From Hydrogenimonas cancrithermarum (GTDB lineage Bacteria > Campylobacterota > Campylobacteria > Campylobacterales > Hydrogenimonadaceae), in contig NZ_AP027370.1 of the NCBI RefSeq assembly GCF_030296055.1, forward strand, positions 1,786,501 through 1,850,500: a stretch of DNA of 64,000 nt, written 5' to 3'. Position 1 is the first letter of the stretch, and each line of letters opens with the position of its first letter. Positions 17,242-24,727 of this stretch are shown here, one piece after another. The translations under genes were made by a program, and so were the position numbers. The notes below the pieces were generated by a model that saw only the letters and a list, made by a program, of their open reading frames with translations, searched no databases and had not been told where the DNA came from.

Positions 17242-18695
17242 AAACCGACAGCAAATACGACGTCATCATCGTTGGTGCCGGGATCGCCGGCCTCTATGCC
17301 GCACTCCATATACCGAAAGAGAAGAACGTTCTCATTCTCTGCAAAGACATTCCCTGGGAGTGCAATACCTTCTATGCCCAGGGTGGCGTGGCGGCTGCCG
17401 TCGACGAGGGGGATGTGGCGTCGCATATCGAGGATACGCTGAATGCCGGGGCAGGACTTTGCAACGAGGAAGCGGTCGAGCTGATGGTCGAAGAGAGTCT
17501 CGAAGTGATACCGGACCTGATCCGGCGCGGATTCGAGTTCGATAGAGACGAAGCGGGGAACCTGCTCTACACGAAAGAGGCCGCACACAGCAGACCGCGC
17601 ATTCTTCATGCTGGCGGCGACGCGACAGGCCGTTATCTTCACCAGTTTCTGATGCAGGCGAACCCCCACCCGCTCGTCTATAATGTCAGGGTTTTCGATC
17701 TGCTCCGTTCGGGCGACACCTGTTATGGGCTCAGAGCCCTCATCAACGAGGAGATCAAAGAGCTCTACGCCGACAACATCATCATCGCGAGCGGTGGTGT
17801 CGGAAGCCTCTACGCTTTCCACACCAACTCCAGAACGATCAGCTCCGACCTGCATGGCATCTGCCTGGAAAGAGGCATCCGGCTGGAGATGATGGAGATG
17901 ATGCAGTTTCACCCCACTGTCTATGTCGACAATCCGTGGGCGAGAAAACAGCTACTGACGGAAGCGTTGCGGGGCGAAGGGGCACAGATCGTCGATGAAG
18001 AGGAACGGCGCTTTCTTTTCGATTATGACGAAAGGGGCGAACTCGCTCCGCGCGATATCGTCAGCCGTGCCATTTTCGACTATCAGAAGCGTCACGGTGG
18101 GAAGGTCTACTTGAAGATGGACATGTTCGACGAAGAGTTTTTCGCCCACCGTTTCCCCAATATCAAAAAGGCGCTCGCCTCGGTCGGTTTCGACCTTCCC
18201 AAAGATCTCGTACCCATTTCACCGGCGTTTCATTATGCCATCGGCGGAATCGTCTGCGATCTCAACGGCGTCGTGCCAGGGCTCGAAAACCTCTATGTCA
18301 TCGGTGAAGCGGCCTGCACGGGTGTGCACGGGGCCAACCGGCTCGCAAGCAACTCTTTGCTCGAAGGGCTTGTCTTTGGCCGTCGCGCCGCGCGTCATCT
18401 GAACGAAAAGGGGTTCGTCTGGAGCCACAAACCGCCCTTTGCCGAATTTAAGGGGAACCTGGTCGAAAAAGATGATACAATTTTAAAACAGCGCCTGCGC
18501 CGTACGATGTGGCAGGAAGTGGGGATCGTCAGGACGCGTTCGGGGCTCGAGCGTGCACTCGATTTCGTCGACGACGTTCAGCATCTGACGATCGGCCGGC
18601 TGCTCGCTCTGCGTCTCAAGACGGCACGAAAAATCATCGAATCGGCACTTGCCCGGAGAGAGTCTGTCGGTGCCCACTACATCATCAACGAATAA
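17238..18695 (+). CDS. nadB: L-aspartate oxidase
   Basis: NadB oxidises L-aspartate to iminoaspartate, the first step of de novo NAD synthesis. The 485-residue flavoprotein has the FAD loop VGAGIAGLYAAL (residues about 12-23), the conserved NTFYAQGGVAAA, the active-site region SRPRILHAGGDATGR and the fold core IIASGGVGSLY. The succinate-dehydrogenase-like signatures EMMQFHPTVY and CTGVHGANRLASNSLLEG are also present, and a helical C-terminus follows. Overlap with the lipoprotein gene (ATGA) suggests coupled translation. Slightly shorter than the Escherichia coli enzyme (540), as is usual in this phylum. Confidence 0.96.
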   Translation: MKTDSKYDVIIVGAGIAGLYAALHIPKEKNVLILCKDIPWECNTFYAQGGVAAAVDEGDVASHIEDTLNAGAGLCNEEAVELMVEESLEVIPDLIRRGFEFDRDEAGNLLYTKEAAHSRPRILHAGGDATGRYLHQFLMQANPHPLVYNVRVFDLLRSGDTCYGLRALINEEIKELYADNIIIASGGVGSLYAFHTNSRTISSDLHGICLERGIRLEMMEMMQFHPTVYVDNPWARKQLLTEALRGEGAQIVDEEERRFLFDYDERGELAPRDIVSRAIFDYQKRHGGKVYLKMDMFDEEFFAHRFPNIKKALASVGFDLPKDLVPISPAFHYAIGGIVCDLNGVVPGLENLYVIGEAACTGVHGANRLASNSLLEGLVFGRRAARHLNEKGFVWSHKPPFAEFKGNLVEKDDTILKQRLRRTMWQEVGIVRTRSGLERALDFVDDVQHLTIGRLLALRLKTARKIIESALARRESVGAHYIINE

Positions 18696-18788
18696 CGAAG
18701 GGCATGTTGAAAATCCCGAATACCAAAATGTAACGAAAAACAAAATTGTGTCGATATTCAAACAACGATCTAATCACAAAGGAAAACA

Positions 18789-20096
18789 ATGCACGAAGCG
18801 ACGTTTCATCTGACGACCACATGGGTCGGCATTATCGATCTGGCGATTTTCGTCATCGCCTACTACTTCATCGCAACCGAAGAGAAGTATGAAATCAACA
18901 AGGCGAAGCCCGCACTGTTTGCGGGAACTTTCATGTTCATGCTCGTCGGTGTCTATTTTGCAACCAATGGAATGGATCCGGAACCGCTCCATGAAGAGAT
19001 GCAGAAACTGATTCTGGAGATTGCGGAGATTTTCTTCTTCCTCTTCGTCGCGATGACTTTTATCGAAACACTGATCGAACGGCGGGTCTTCGATGTTCTG
19101 AAGTACAAGCTGGTTTCGAAAGGGTACAGCTACAAGAAGCTTTTCTGGCTTACCGGCCTGCTGGCTTTTTTCATCTCGCCGGTCGCCGACAACCTGACGA
19201 CGGCATTGATTCTCTCGACGGTTCTCTTTACGATCGACAAGAGCAACAAAGATTTTCTGGTGCCGGGCGCCATCAACATCGTCGTGGCGGCCAATGCCGG
19301 CGGTGCCTGGAGCCCGTTCGGCGATATTACGACGCTGATGGCATGGACAGCGGGCAAAGGGGAGTTCGTCGACTTTCTCTATCTTTTCGTTCCTTCCGTC
19401 TCAAGCTGGGCTCTGACAGGCTGGCTTCTTTCACTCTACGTCCCAAAGGGCGAGCCGCATTTCAATGTCGAAACCGAAGAGATTCCTCAGATGAAAGAGG
19501 GCGGGAGTACCGTCATCTGGCTCGGCGCTTCGACGATCGCCATCGCGGTACTCGGACACCAGTTTTTCCATTTTCCCGCGATGTGGGGCATGATGTTCGG
19601 GCTTTCGTTGCTGAAACTCCACTCTTTCAGGCTTTCGAAAGGGGGGCATGACGGGTATGATATCTATGTCAATATGAAAAAGATCGAGAACGATACGCTT
19701 CTCTTCTTCTTCGGTATTCTCTCCGCCGTCGGTGCGCTGCACTTTCTTGGCTATCTCGATTATGTCCACGATCTCTACAGTATCGTCGGCGCGACGGCTG
19801 CGAACATCGGTGTCGGATTCATCTCCGCCATCGTCGACAACGTGCCTGTCATGAGTGCGATTTTGAAGGCGAGCCCGGAGATGGGGATCGACCAGTGGCT
19901 TCTCGTCACGCTGACCGCGGGTATCGGCGGGAGCCTCATCAGTTTCGGCTCCGCAGCGGGTGTCGGCGTGATGGGACGTCTTCGCGGTATCTATACGTTC
20001 GGTTCCCATATCAAACTGGCGTGGACGGTACTGGCAGGGTATATCCTGGCGATGGTCCTGTGGTACATCCAGTTCGAGATGATGGGCTTGTATTGA
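18789..20096 (+). CDS. nhaD: Na+/H+ antiporter, NhaD family
   Basis: This inner-membrane transporter of 435 residues has about twelve hydrophobic segments. NhaD family signatures are clear: FFISPVADNLTTALILSTVL (residues about 129-148) and AANAGGAWSPFGDITTLMAW (about 165-184). They have a counterpart in the second half, ISAIVDNVPVMSAIL and GGSLISFGSAAGVGVMG. NhaD proteins export Na+ or Li+ for protons, which suits a marine organism. An AAAGGAA ribosome site precedes the ATG. It stands alone, followed by a hairpin that may end transcription before guaA. Confidence 0.93.
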   Translation: MHEATFHLTTTWVGIIDLAIFVIAYYFIATEEKYEINKAKPALFAGTFMFMLVGVYFATNGMDPEPLHEEMQKLILEIAEIFFFLFVAMTFIETLIERRVFDVLKYKLVSKGYSYKKLFWLTGLLAFFISPVADNLTTALILSTVLFTIDKSNKDFLVPGAINIVVAANAGGAWSPFGDITTLMAWTAGKGEFVDFLYLFVPSVSSWALTGWLLSLYVPKGEPHFNVETEEIPQMKEGGSTVIWLGASTIAIAVLGHQFFHFPAMWGMMFGLSLLKLHSFRLSKGGHDGYDIYVNMKKIENDTLLFFFGILSAVGALHFLGYLDYVHDLYSIVGATAANIGVGFISAIVDNVPVMSAILKASPEMGIDQWLLVTLTAGIGGSLISFGSAAGVGVMGRLRGIYTFGSHIKLAWTVLAGYILAMVLWYIQFEMMGLY

Positions 20097-20120
20097 AATA
20101 ACACTCTACAACACGCTCTC

Positions 20121-20163
20121 CCGGCACCCTCGAGATTTTTCGAAGAGGGTGTCCCGGATTTTC
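20121..20163 (+). terminator. Likely intrinsic terminator after nhaD
   Basis: A hairpin with arms CACCCTC (20125-20131) and GAGGGTG (20145-20151) has additional CCGG/CCGG pairing outside. A short T-rich stretch follows, beginning at 20159. It lies 25 bases after the nhaD stop. The T tract is short, so termination may be partial. Confidence 0.5.
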
Positions 20164-20233
20164 TATCCATCCCAACGACTCTTCAACTATCTTTCGCTAA
20201 AATATCCAAAACCATCACTCCAAGGAACAGAAT

Positions 20234-21784
20234 TTGAAAGATGTAAGTATCATCGTACTCGATTTCGGATCGCAGTACACGCAGTTGATTGCACGAAGGC
20301 TCCGTGAAGAGAAGATCTATTGTGAAATCGTTCCCTATTTCACGAAAGTCGAAGAGATCAAGGCGAAAAACCCCAAAGGTATCATTTTCAGCGGCGGGCC
20401 GGCGTCGGTCTACGACAAGGAGGCTTACGCGGTCGAAAAAGGCATCTATGAACTGGGGCTTCCGATCCTCGGTATCTGCTACGGTATGCAGCGTATCGCC
20501 GTCGATTTCGGTGGCAAGGTGGTCCGCTCCAATCATCACGAGTATGGGAAAGCGGAACTCCATTTCTATGAAGAGGGTGGTTACCGTTCTTCGCTTTTCG
20601 AAGGGTGTCACGACGGTACGGTTGTCTGGATGAGCCACTCCGACCGTGTCGAAGAGCTGCCCGCGGGTTTCAAACCGATCGCTTACAGCGACAACTCTCC
20701 CTATGCGGCAATCGCCGATGAAGAGCGAAAAGTGTATGCATTGCAATTCCATCCGGAAGTCCACCACTCTGAAGAGGGGCATATCATGCTTCGCAACTTT
20801 GCGCGCAATATTTGCGGCGTGACCGAAAAGTGGGATATGGGCCATTTCCTCAAAGAGCAGATCAAAAAGATCCGCGAGCGGGTGGGTGAGGGAAAAGTGC
20901 TCTGCGCTCTCAGCGGCGGTGTCGACTCTTCGGTTGTCGCGGCGCTTCTGTACGAAGCGATCGGCGATCAGCTCATTCCTGTCTTCGTCGACAACGGACT
21001 GCTTCGTAAAGGCGAGCGGGAGCAGGTCGAGAGTGTCTTCAAGGTCCACCTCAAAGTACCGCTCATCACCGTCGATGCGAGCGAGCACTTTCTGGTCAAA
21101 CTCGCCGGTGTGACAGACCCGGAGAAAAAACGGAAGATCATCGGCCACACTTTCATCGAGGTGTTCGAGCAGGAGGCGAAGAGACATGAGGGCATCAAGT
21201 TCCTGGCACAGGGGACCCTCTACCCGGATGTCATCGAATCGGTTTCGGTTAAGGGGCCGAGCGAGACGATCAAATCGCATCACAACGTCGGCGGCCTGCC
21301 GGAGTGGATGGATTTCGAGTTGATCGAACCGCTGCGCGAACTCTTCAAAGACGAAGTGCGCAAGCTGGGGTTGGAACTTGGACTTCCCGAATCGCTTGTC
21401 TACCGCCATCCGTTCCCGGGGCCCGGCCTCGCGATCCGCATCATGGGGGAGGTGAACATCTACGATCTCGACATGCTGCGGGAGGCTGACGCCATTTTGC
21501 TCGAGGAGCTCAAAGCGAGCGGCTACTACACGAAGACGTGGCAGGCGTTCGCCGTGCTTCTCAATGTCAAGAGCGTCGGCGTCATGGGTGACAACCGAAC
21601 CTACGACAACACCGTCTGCGTCCGTGTCGTCGAATCGGTCGACGGAATGACGGCGACATTCGCCCATCTGCCGCACGACCTCCTCGAGCGCATCAGCCGC
21701 CGCATCATCAACGAAGTCGACGGTATCAACCGTGTCGTCTACGACATCAGTTCGAAACCGCCCGCGACGATCGAGTGGGAGTAA
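20234..21784 (+). CDS. guaA: GMP synthase (glutamine-hydrolysing)
   Basis: GuaA converts XMP to GMP using glutamine and ATP. The 516-residue protein contains the class-I glutamine amidotransferase domain with nucleophile Cys82 in GICYGMQ and the His/Glu of [13 protein letters not shown] near residue 172. The ATP-pyrophosphatase domain has [11 protein letters not shown] near residue 225. The C-terminal dimerisation domain has [12 protein letters not shown] and ends PPATIEWE as in the family. The start is a TTG, chosen because it gives the canonical N-terminus just before [16 protein letters not shown] and has AAGGAA upstream. Two heptad repeat arrays lie directly after the stop. Confidence 0.96.
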   Translation: MKDVSIIVLDFGSQYTQLIARRLREEKIYCEIVPYFTKVEEIKAKNPKGIIFSGGPASVYDKEAYAVEKGIYELGLPILGICYGMQRIAVDFGGKVVRSNHHEYGKAELHFYEEGGYRSSLFEGCHDGTVVWMSHSDRVEELPAGFKPIAYSDNSPYAAIADEERKVYALQFHPEVHHSEEGHIMLRNFARNICGVTEKWDMGHFLKEQIKKIRERVGEGKVLCALSGGVDSSVVAALLYEAIGDQLIPVFVDNGLLRKGEREQVESVFKVHLKVPLITVDASEHFLVKLAGVTDPEKKRKIIGHTFIEVFEQEAKRHEGIKFLAQGTLYPDVIESVSVKGPSETIKSHHNVGGLPEWMDFELIEPLRELFKDEVRKLGLELGLPESLVYRHPFPGPGLAIRIMGEVNIYDLDMLREADAILLEELKASGYYTKTWQAFAVLLNVKSVGVMGDNRTYDNTVCVRVVESVDGMTATFAHLPHDLLERISRRIINEVDGINRVVYDISSKPPATIEWE

Positions 21785-21798
21785 CGCGCGGTGCGCGA

Positions 21799-21833
21799 AT
21801 GGAGAATGGAGAATTAAGAATGGAGAATGAGGA
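21799..21833 (+). repeat. 7-bp tandem array, unit ATGGAGA (5 units)
   Basis: Five consecutive 7-base units lie 14 bases after the guaA stop: three exact ATGGAGA copies and two variants (ATTAAGA, ATGAGGA). The unit contains both a GGAG Shine-Dalgarno-like core and an ATG. The fourth copy (ATG at 21820) has a GGAG 11 bases upstream supplied by the second copy. The array is in frame with hemD. Confidence 0.85.
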
Positions 21834-22554
21834 AAGGCCGCAGAGCGACCGACCATTCGAGAAAGCGTGTAACACTTCAACACTCAACACTCAACACTCA
21901 ACACTCAACTCTGTTTATCTGCTTTCCCCGACCCCGAAACCCGGGGTTCGGCATCTACCTATGATCCAGTTTGAAACCATTCCACAGCCACTCGATTTTT
22001 CGGGATTCGACGGCCTGATTCTCACCTCCAAGCAGGGTGTCGTAGCACTCGACGAGGTGAGTGGAGGCAGATGGCGTTCGACGCCTGCGGCGGCCATCGG
22101 CGAGATGACGGCGAAAGAGATCGAAGCGCGGGGCGGGAAGGTGATTTACATCGCTTCCAAAGCCTACGGGGATGTTTTGGCAAAAGAGCTTTCGGAATGG
22201 TTCGAGGGGTTCAGATGGCTCTATCCCCGTCCGAAAGTGGTCGTTTCCAAAATAGCCGCCGACCTTCGCCATGCAGGTATCGAAGTCGATGAAAAGGTGA
22301 TCTACGAGACGAGATGCATGGCGTACGATCGGCCGCGAAGGCCGGAGAAAGATGCCGTGCTCATCTTCACATCTCCTTCGATCGTCCGCTGTTTCTTCGA
22401 GAATTTCGAGTGGGATGAAAGCTGGCGTGCCGTCGCGATCGGAAATAAAACGGCGCAGGCGTTTCCCGCCTGTGTCGTGGCTGAAATCGCTCCTTCAACT
22501 TCTATCGATTCCGCCATCGAATTCAGTTGTGCATTAAGTAACAATAGAGTATAA
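21820..22554 (+). CDS. hemD: Uroporphyrinogen-III synthase (start uncertain)
   Basis: HemD closes the tetrapyrrole ring with inversion of ring D in haem synthesis. The recognisable core begins VYLLSPTPKPGVRHLP and continues FDGLILTSKQGVVAL, AIGEMTAKEI, VIYIASKAYGDVLA and a C-terminal VLIFTSPSIVRCFF / AIGNKTAQAFP half. That is the two-lobed HemD layout. Homologues of the phylum start with Met just before VYLLS, but here that position is AAC TCT GTT, with no start codon. The frame is open upstream through both 7-bp arrays. The ATG at 21820 is my choice because the array supplies a GGAG site; ATG 21799 (longer) and ATG 21961 (cutting off the first conserved strand) are alternatives. The stop codon overlaps the -10 box of the following RNA gene. 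Confidence 0.8.
   Translation: MENEERPQSDRPFEKACNTSTLNTQHSTLNSVYLLSPTPKPGVRHLPMIQFETIPQPLDFSGFDGLILTSKQGVVALDEVSGGRWRSTPAAAIGEMTAKEIEARGGKVIYIASKAYGDVLAKELSEWFEGFRWLYPRPKVVVSKIAADLRHAGIEVDEKVIYETRCMAYDRPRRPEKDAVLIFTSPSIVRCFFENFEWDESWRAVAIGNKTAQAFPACVVAEIAPSTSIDSAIEFSCALSNNRV
21871..21913 (+). repeat. 7-bp tandem array, unit AACACTC (4 exact units plus flanking variants)
   Basis: Four exact AACACTC copies span 21879-21906. An 8-base AACACTTC precedes them and a partial AACTCTG follows. The array ends exactly where conserved HemD coding sequence begins, and encodes STLNTQHSTLN in the hemD frame. On the other strand the unit is GAGTGTT, close to the GAATGTT units inside cysQ. Confidence 0.88.
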
Positions 22555-22555
22555 T
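22527..22555 (+). promoter_or_regulatory. Promoter of the 6S RNA gene, embedded in the hemD 3' end
   Basis: TTGTGC (22527-22532), a 17-base spacer and a perfect TATAAT (22550-22555) place the transcription start at about 22561-22562, exactly where the RNA's closing stem begins. The hemD stop TAA (22552-22554) lies inside the -10 box. Confidence 0.7.
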
Positions 22556-22560
22556 TTAAT

Positions 22561-22753
22561 TGACTGAGCGGTGCGCTACCCGCATATCGGGGGTCCAACA
22601 CTTTGATATGGCGGGATTGTGTAGGTGCGCCGTGTGTCGGTGACTTCGTCCGAGCCGGTGCTCCCGGCGAGAAGTTGCCGCCTAAAGCGCGCCTCCCTCC
22701 TGCACCGTTGGTCTATGATGGACCACACTCAAGCGTGAACGCCCGCTCGGTCA
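22561..22753 (+). ncRNA. ssrS: 6S RNA (candidate)
   Basis: The 432-base gap between hemD and purD starts with a region of about 193 nt that can fold into a long rod. The 5' end TGACTGAGCGGTGCG pairs with the 3' end CGCCCGCTCGGTCA as a closing stem of about 14 bp. The interior has the internal loops and a CGGCGAGAAG segment reminiscent of 6S RNAs. A perfect -10 box sits directly upstream. 6S RNA binds sigma-70 RNA polymerase holoenzyme and represses it in stationary phase. Placement before purD fits what I recall of 6S in Helicobacter and Campylobacter. I see no SRP, RNase P or tmRNA signatures. A covariance-model search would decide. Confidence 0.72.
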
Positions 22754-22760
22754 CATTTAT

Positions 22761-22926
22761 GTCATCGATGTTGTATGTTCTTCTACCGCATCTGCTGCAT
22801 CATCGGCGCACGTCTGCTGCGTTGTGGCTCCATCGACGTAGCTTTGGCTACGCCTCGTCACCACGCCTTGCATCCGCACACCGCTGATTTCGCATATATG
22901 GCAGCTGAACATACAACAGCGATGAC
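22761..22926. repeat. 166-bp palindromic element with 20-bp terminal inverted repeats
   Basis: The left end 22761-22780 and right end 22907-22926 are inverted copies matching at 19 of 20 bases (right end GAACATACAACAGCGATGAC). The centre is a perfect CGTAGC-TTTG-GCTACG hairpin (22837-22852), lying exactly at the middle of the element. The arms between also pair imperfectly, so the whole element can form one long hairpin. There is no open frame. This is the build of a MITE- or ERIC-like non-autonomous element. It lies 7 bases after the 6S RNA 3' end and 60 bases before the purD ATG. Confidence 0.8.
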
Positions 22927-22986
22927 GATGAAAACGAAACATGTATGATTCTATATTTTTAAATTCCCGGAAAAGGTAGCTTTGTT

Positions 22987-24267
22987 ATGAGAGTGATGGT
23001 CGTTGGAAGCGGTGGACGCGAATATGCGATTGGGCGTGCTTTGCACAAGGACAGTGCGGTCGAAAAGATCTATTTCGCACCGGGCAACGGGGCGACGCCG
23101 CAGATGGGCGAGAATGTCGACATCAGCGACTACAGCGAGCTGGCCGACTATGTCGAACAGGAGGGGATCGACCTGACGATCGTCGGGCCCGAAGCGCCTC
23201 TGGTGGGAGGTATCGTCGACATCTTCAAGGCACGCGGCCTGAAAATATTCGGCCCGAGCAAAAAGGCGGCACAGCTCGAGGGGAGCAAAATTTTCATGAA
23301 AAACTTCCTGGCGCGCCATAATATTCCGACGGCAAGGTATATCGAAACCGACAGTATCGAAGCGGCTTTCAAGTTTATCGATTCGCTTCCGACACCGATC
23401 GTCGTCAAAGCCGACGGTCTCTGCGCCGGCAAAGGGGTCATTATCGCTCCGACACACGACGATGCCAAGAAAGCGGCCTCCGAAATGTTGAGCGGCAAAG
23501 CCTTCGGCGAAGCGGGAACGAAGATCGTCGTGGAAGAGTTTCTCGACGGGTACGAACTCTCACTCTTCGCGATTTGCGACGGCAAGGATTTCGTCATGCT
23601 TCCGGCGGCACAGGACCACAAACGTCTGCTGGACAACGACGAAGGGCCGAATACAGGGGGGATGGGTGCCTATGCTCCGACGCCACTGATCGATGACGAA
23701 CTTTACAGAAAGATCGAAACACGCATCATCCGTCCGACAGTCGACGGGATGGCCGAAGAGGGCATGCCTTTCGAGGGCGTGCTTTTCGCGGGATTGATGA
23801 TCGTGAACGGAGAGCCCTATACCCTGGAGTTCAATGTGCGTTTCGGCGACCCCGAATGCGAGGTTTTGATGCCGCTGCTCAAGACACCGGCCGGTGAACT
23901 CTTCGACAAAGCGGCTTCTGGAAGGCTCGATGAACTGAATGTCGAGTTCATCGACAAGTATGCCGTCGGTGTCGTGATGGCGAGCAGAAACTATCCCTAC
24001 AAAAGTAGCGAACCCGCCGAGATCATCGTGGATAAAATCGTCCATACCGAGCTTGTCGACAAAGCGCATATCGATTTCGCCGGTGTCAGCCTCATCGACG
24101 GCAAACTGATGGCGACTGGCGGACGTGTGCTGGTCTGCGTAGGCCTGGGAGAGACGATCAAAGAGGCAAGAGACTATGCCTACATGCTCTGCGGCCAGGT
24201 CCATTTCGCAGGAAAACAGTGCCGCAGCGACATCGCCTACCAGGCTTTGCGCGACGCGGACGGATGA
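22987..24267 (+). CDS. purD: Phosphoribosylamine-glycine ligase
   Basis: PurD joins glycine to phosphoribosylamine in purine synthesis. The 426-residue ATP-grasp enzyme has the N-terminal MVVGSGGREYAIGRAL, the YVEQEGIDLTIVGPEAPLV segment, and the ATP-binding PIVVKADGLCAGKGVIIAP (residues about 137-155). The signature FNVRFGDPE lies near residue 285. A C-terminal GGRVLVCVGLG-type domain ends the protein. The gene follows the palindromic element, with a TATATT-like box about 35 bases before the ATG and AAAAGG as a ribosome site. It continues into the RDD gene with an 10-base gap. Confidence 0.96.
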   Translation: MRVMVVGSGGREYAIGRALHKDSAVEKIYFAPGNGATPQMGENVDISDYSELADYVEQEGIDLTIVGPEAPLVGGIVDIFKARGLKIFGPSKKAAQLEGSKIFMKNFLARHNIPTARYIETDSIEAAFKFIDSLPTPIVVKADGLCAGKGVIIAPTHDDAKKAASEMLSGKAFGEAGTKIVVEEFLDGYELSLFAICDGKDFVMLPAAQDHKRLLDNDEGPNTGGMGAYAPTPLIDDELYRKIETRIIRPTVDGMAEEGMPFEGVLFAGLMIVNGEPYTLEFNVRFGDPECEVLMPLLKTPAGELFDKAASGRLDELNVEFIDKYAVGVVMASRNYPYKSSEPAEIIVDKIVHTELVDKAHIDFAGVSLIDGKLMATGGRVLVCVGLGETIKEARDYAYMLCGQVHFAGKQCRSDIAYQALRDADG

Positions 24268-24277
24268 TGTTCTGGCG

Positions 24278-24727
24278 ATGAACGAAGTGATCGAAGAGCG
24301 GCTGTATAGCTCGGGTATGGAGCTCGCGCCGCTCGGAAAGCGCGCCCTTGCCTATATGATCGACGATATGCTGATCAGCATGCTTTTCGTCATTATGCTC
24401 TGGACACCGATAGAGCAGGCCCAGAGTGTCGAAGAGGTCGCTGCGATCGTCAACAGCGTCTGGCTCTATATGGTGATGACGCAGATCCTTTACCATACAT
24501 GGTTCGTCTGGCAGTATGGCGCATCGTTGGGCAAGATGGCGATGAAAATGCAGGTCGTAGAGATCGAAACGATGACGAAGCCCCGTCTCGCCGTAGCATT
24601 CAACCGGGCGGTTTTCAGAATCGTCAGTGGGATGATCTTCTACCTAGGCTTCGTGTGGGCTTTTTTCGACCCCTATCGGCAGACATGGCATGACAAAACC
24701 GCTTCCACTCTGGTTGTCGATGCTTAG
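24278..24727 (+). CDS. RDD-family membrane protein
   Basis: The 149-residue protein has the RDD-family layout. A Gly-Lys-Arg start of the domain (PLGKRALAYMIDDMLISMLF) gives the Arg and Asp residues in TM1. A second TM follows (SVWLYMVMTQILYHTWFVW), then GASLGKMAMKMQVVE, then a last TM near RIVSGMIFYLGFVWAFF and the end motif RQTWHDKTASTLVV. RDD proteins are small membrane proteins of poorly known function, some linked to ion transport. It starts at the first ATG after the purD stop and its end overlaps the lptD start by eight bases, suggesting an operon from purD to lptD. Confidence 0.85.
   Translation: MNEVIEERLYSSGMELAPLGKRALAYMIDDMLISMLFVIMLWTPIEQAQSVEEVAAIVNSVWLYMVMTQILYHTWFVWQYGASLGKMAMKMQVVEIETMTKPRLAVAFNRAVFRIVSGMIFYLGFVWAFFDPYRQTWHDKTASTLVVDA

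Noticed and set aside
22561-22753. SRP RNA, RNase P RNA or tmRNA instead of 6S RNA
   Set aside because: None of the conserved SRP GGAA-tetraloop domain, RNase P core motifs or tmRNA alanine-acceptor ends and tag frame are visible, while the closing stem and size fit 6S RNA.
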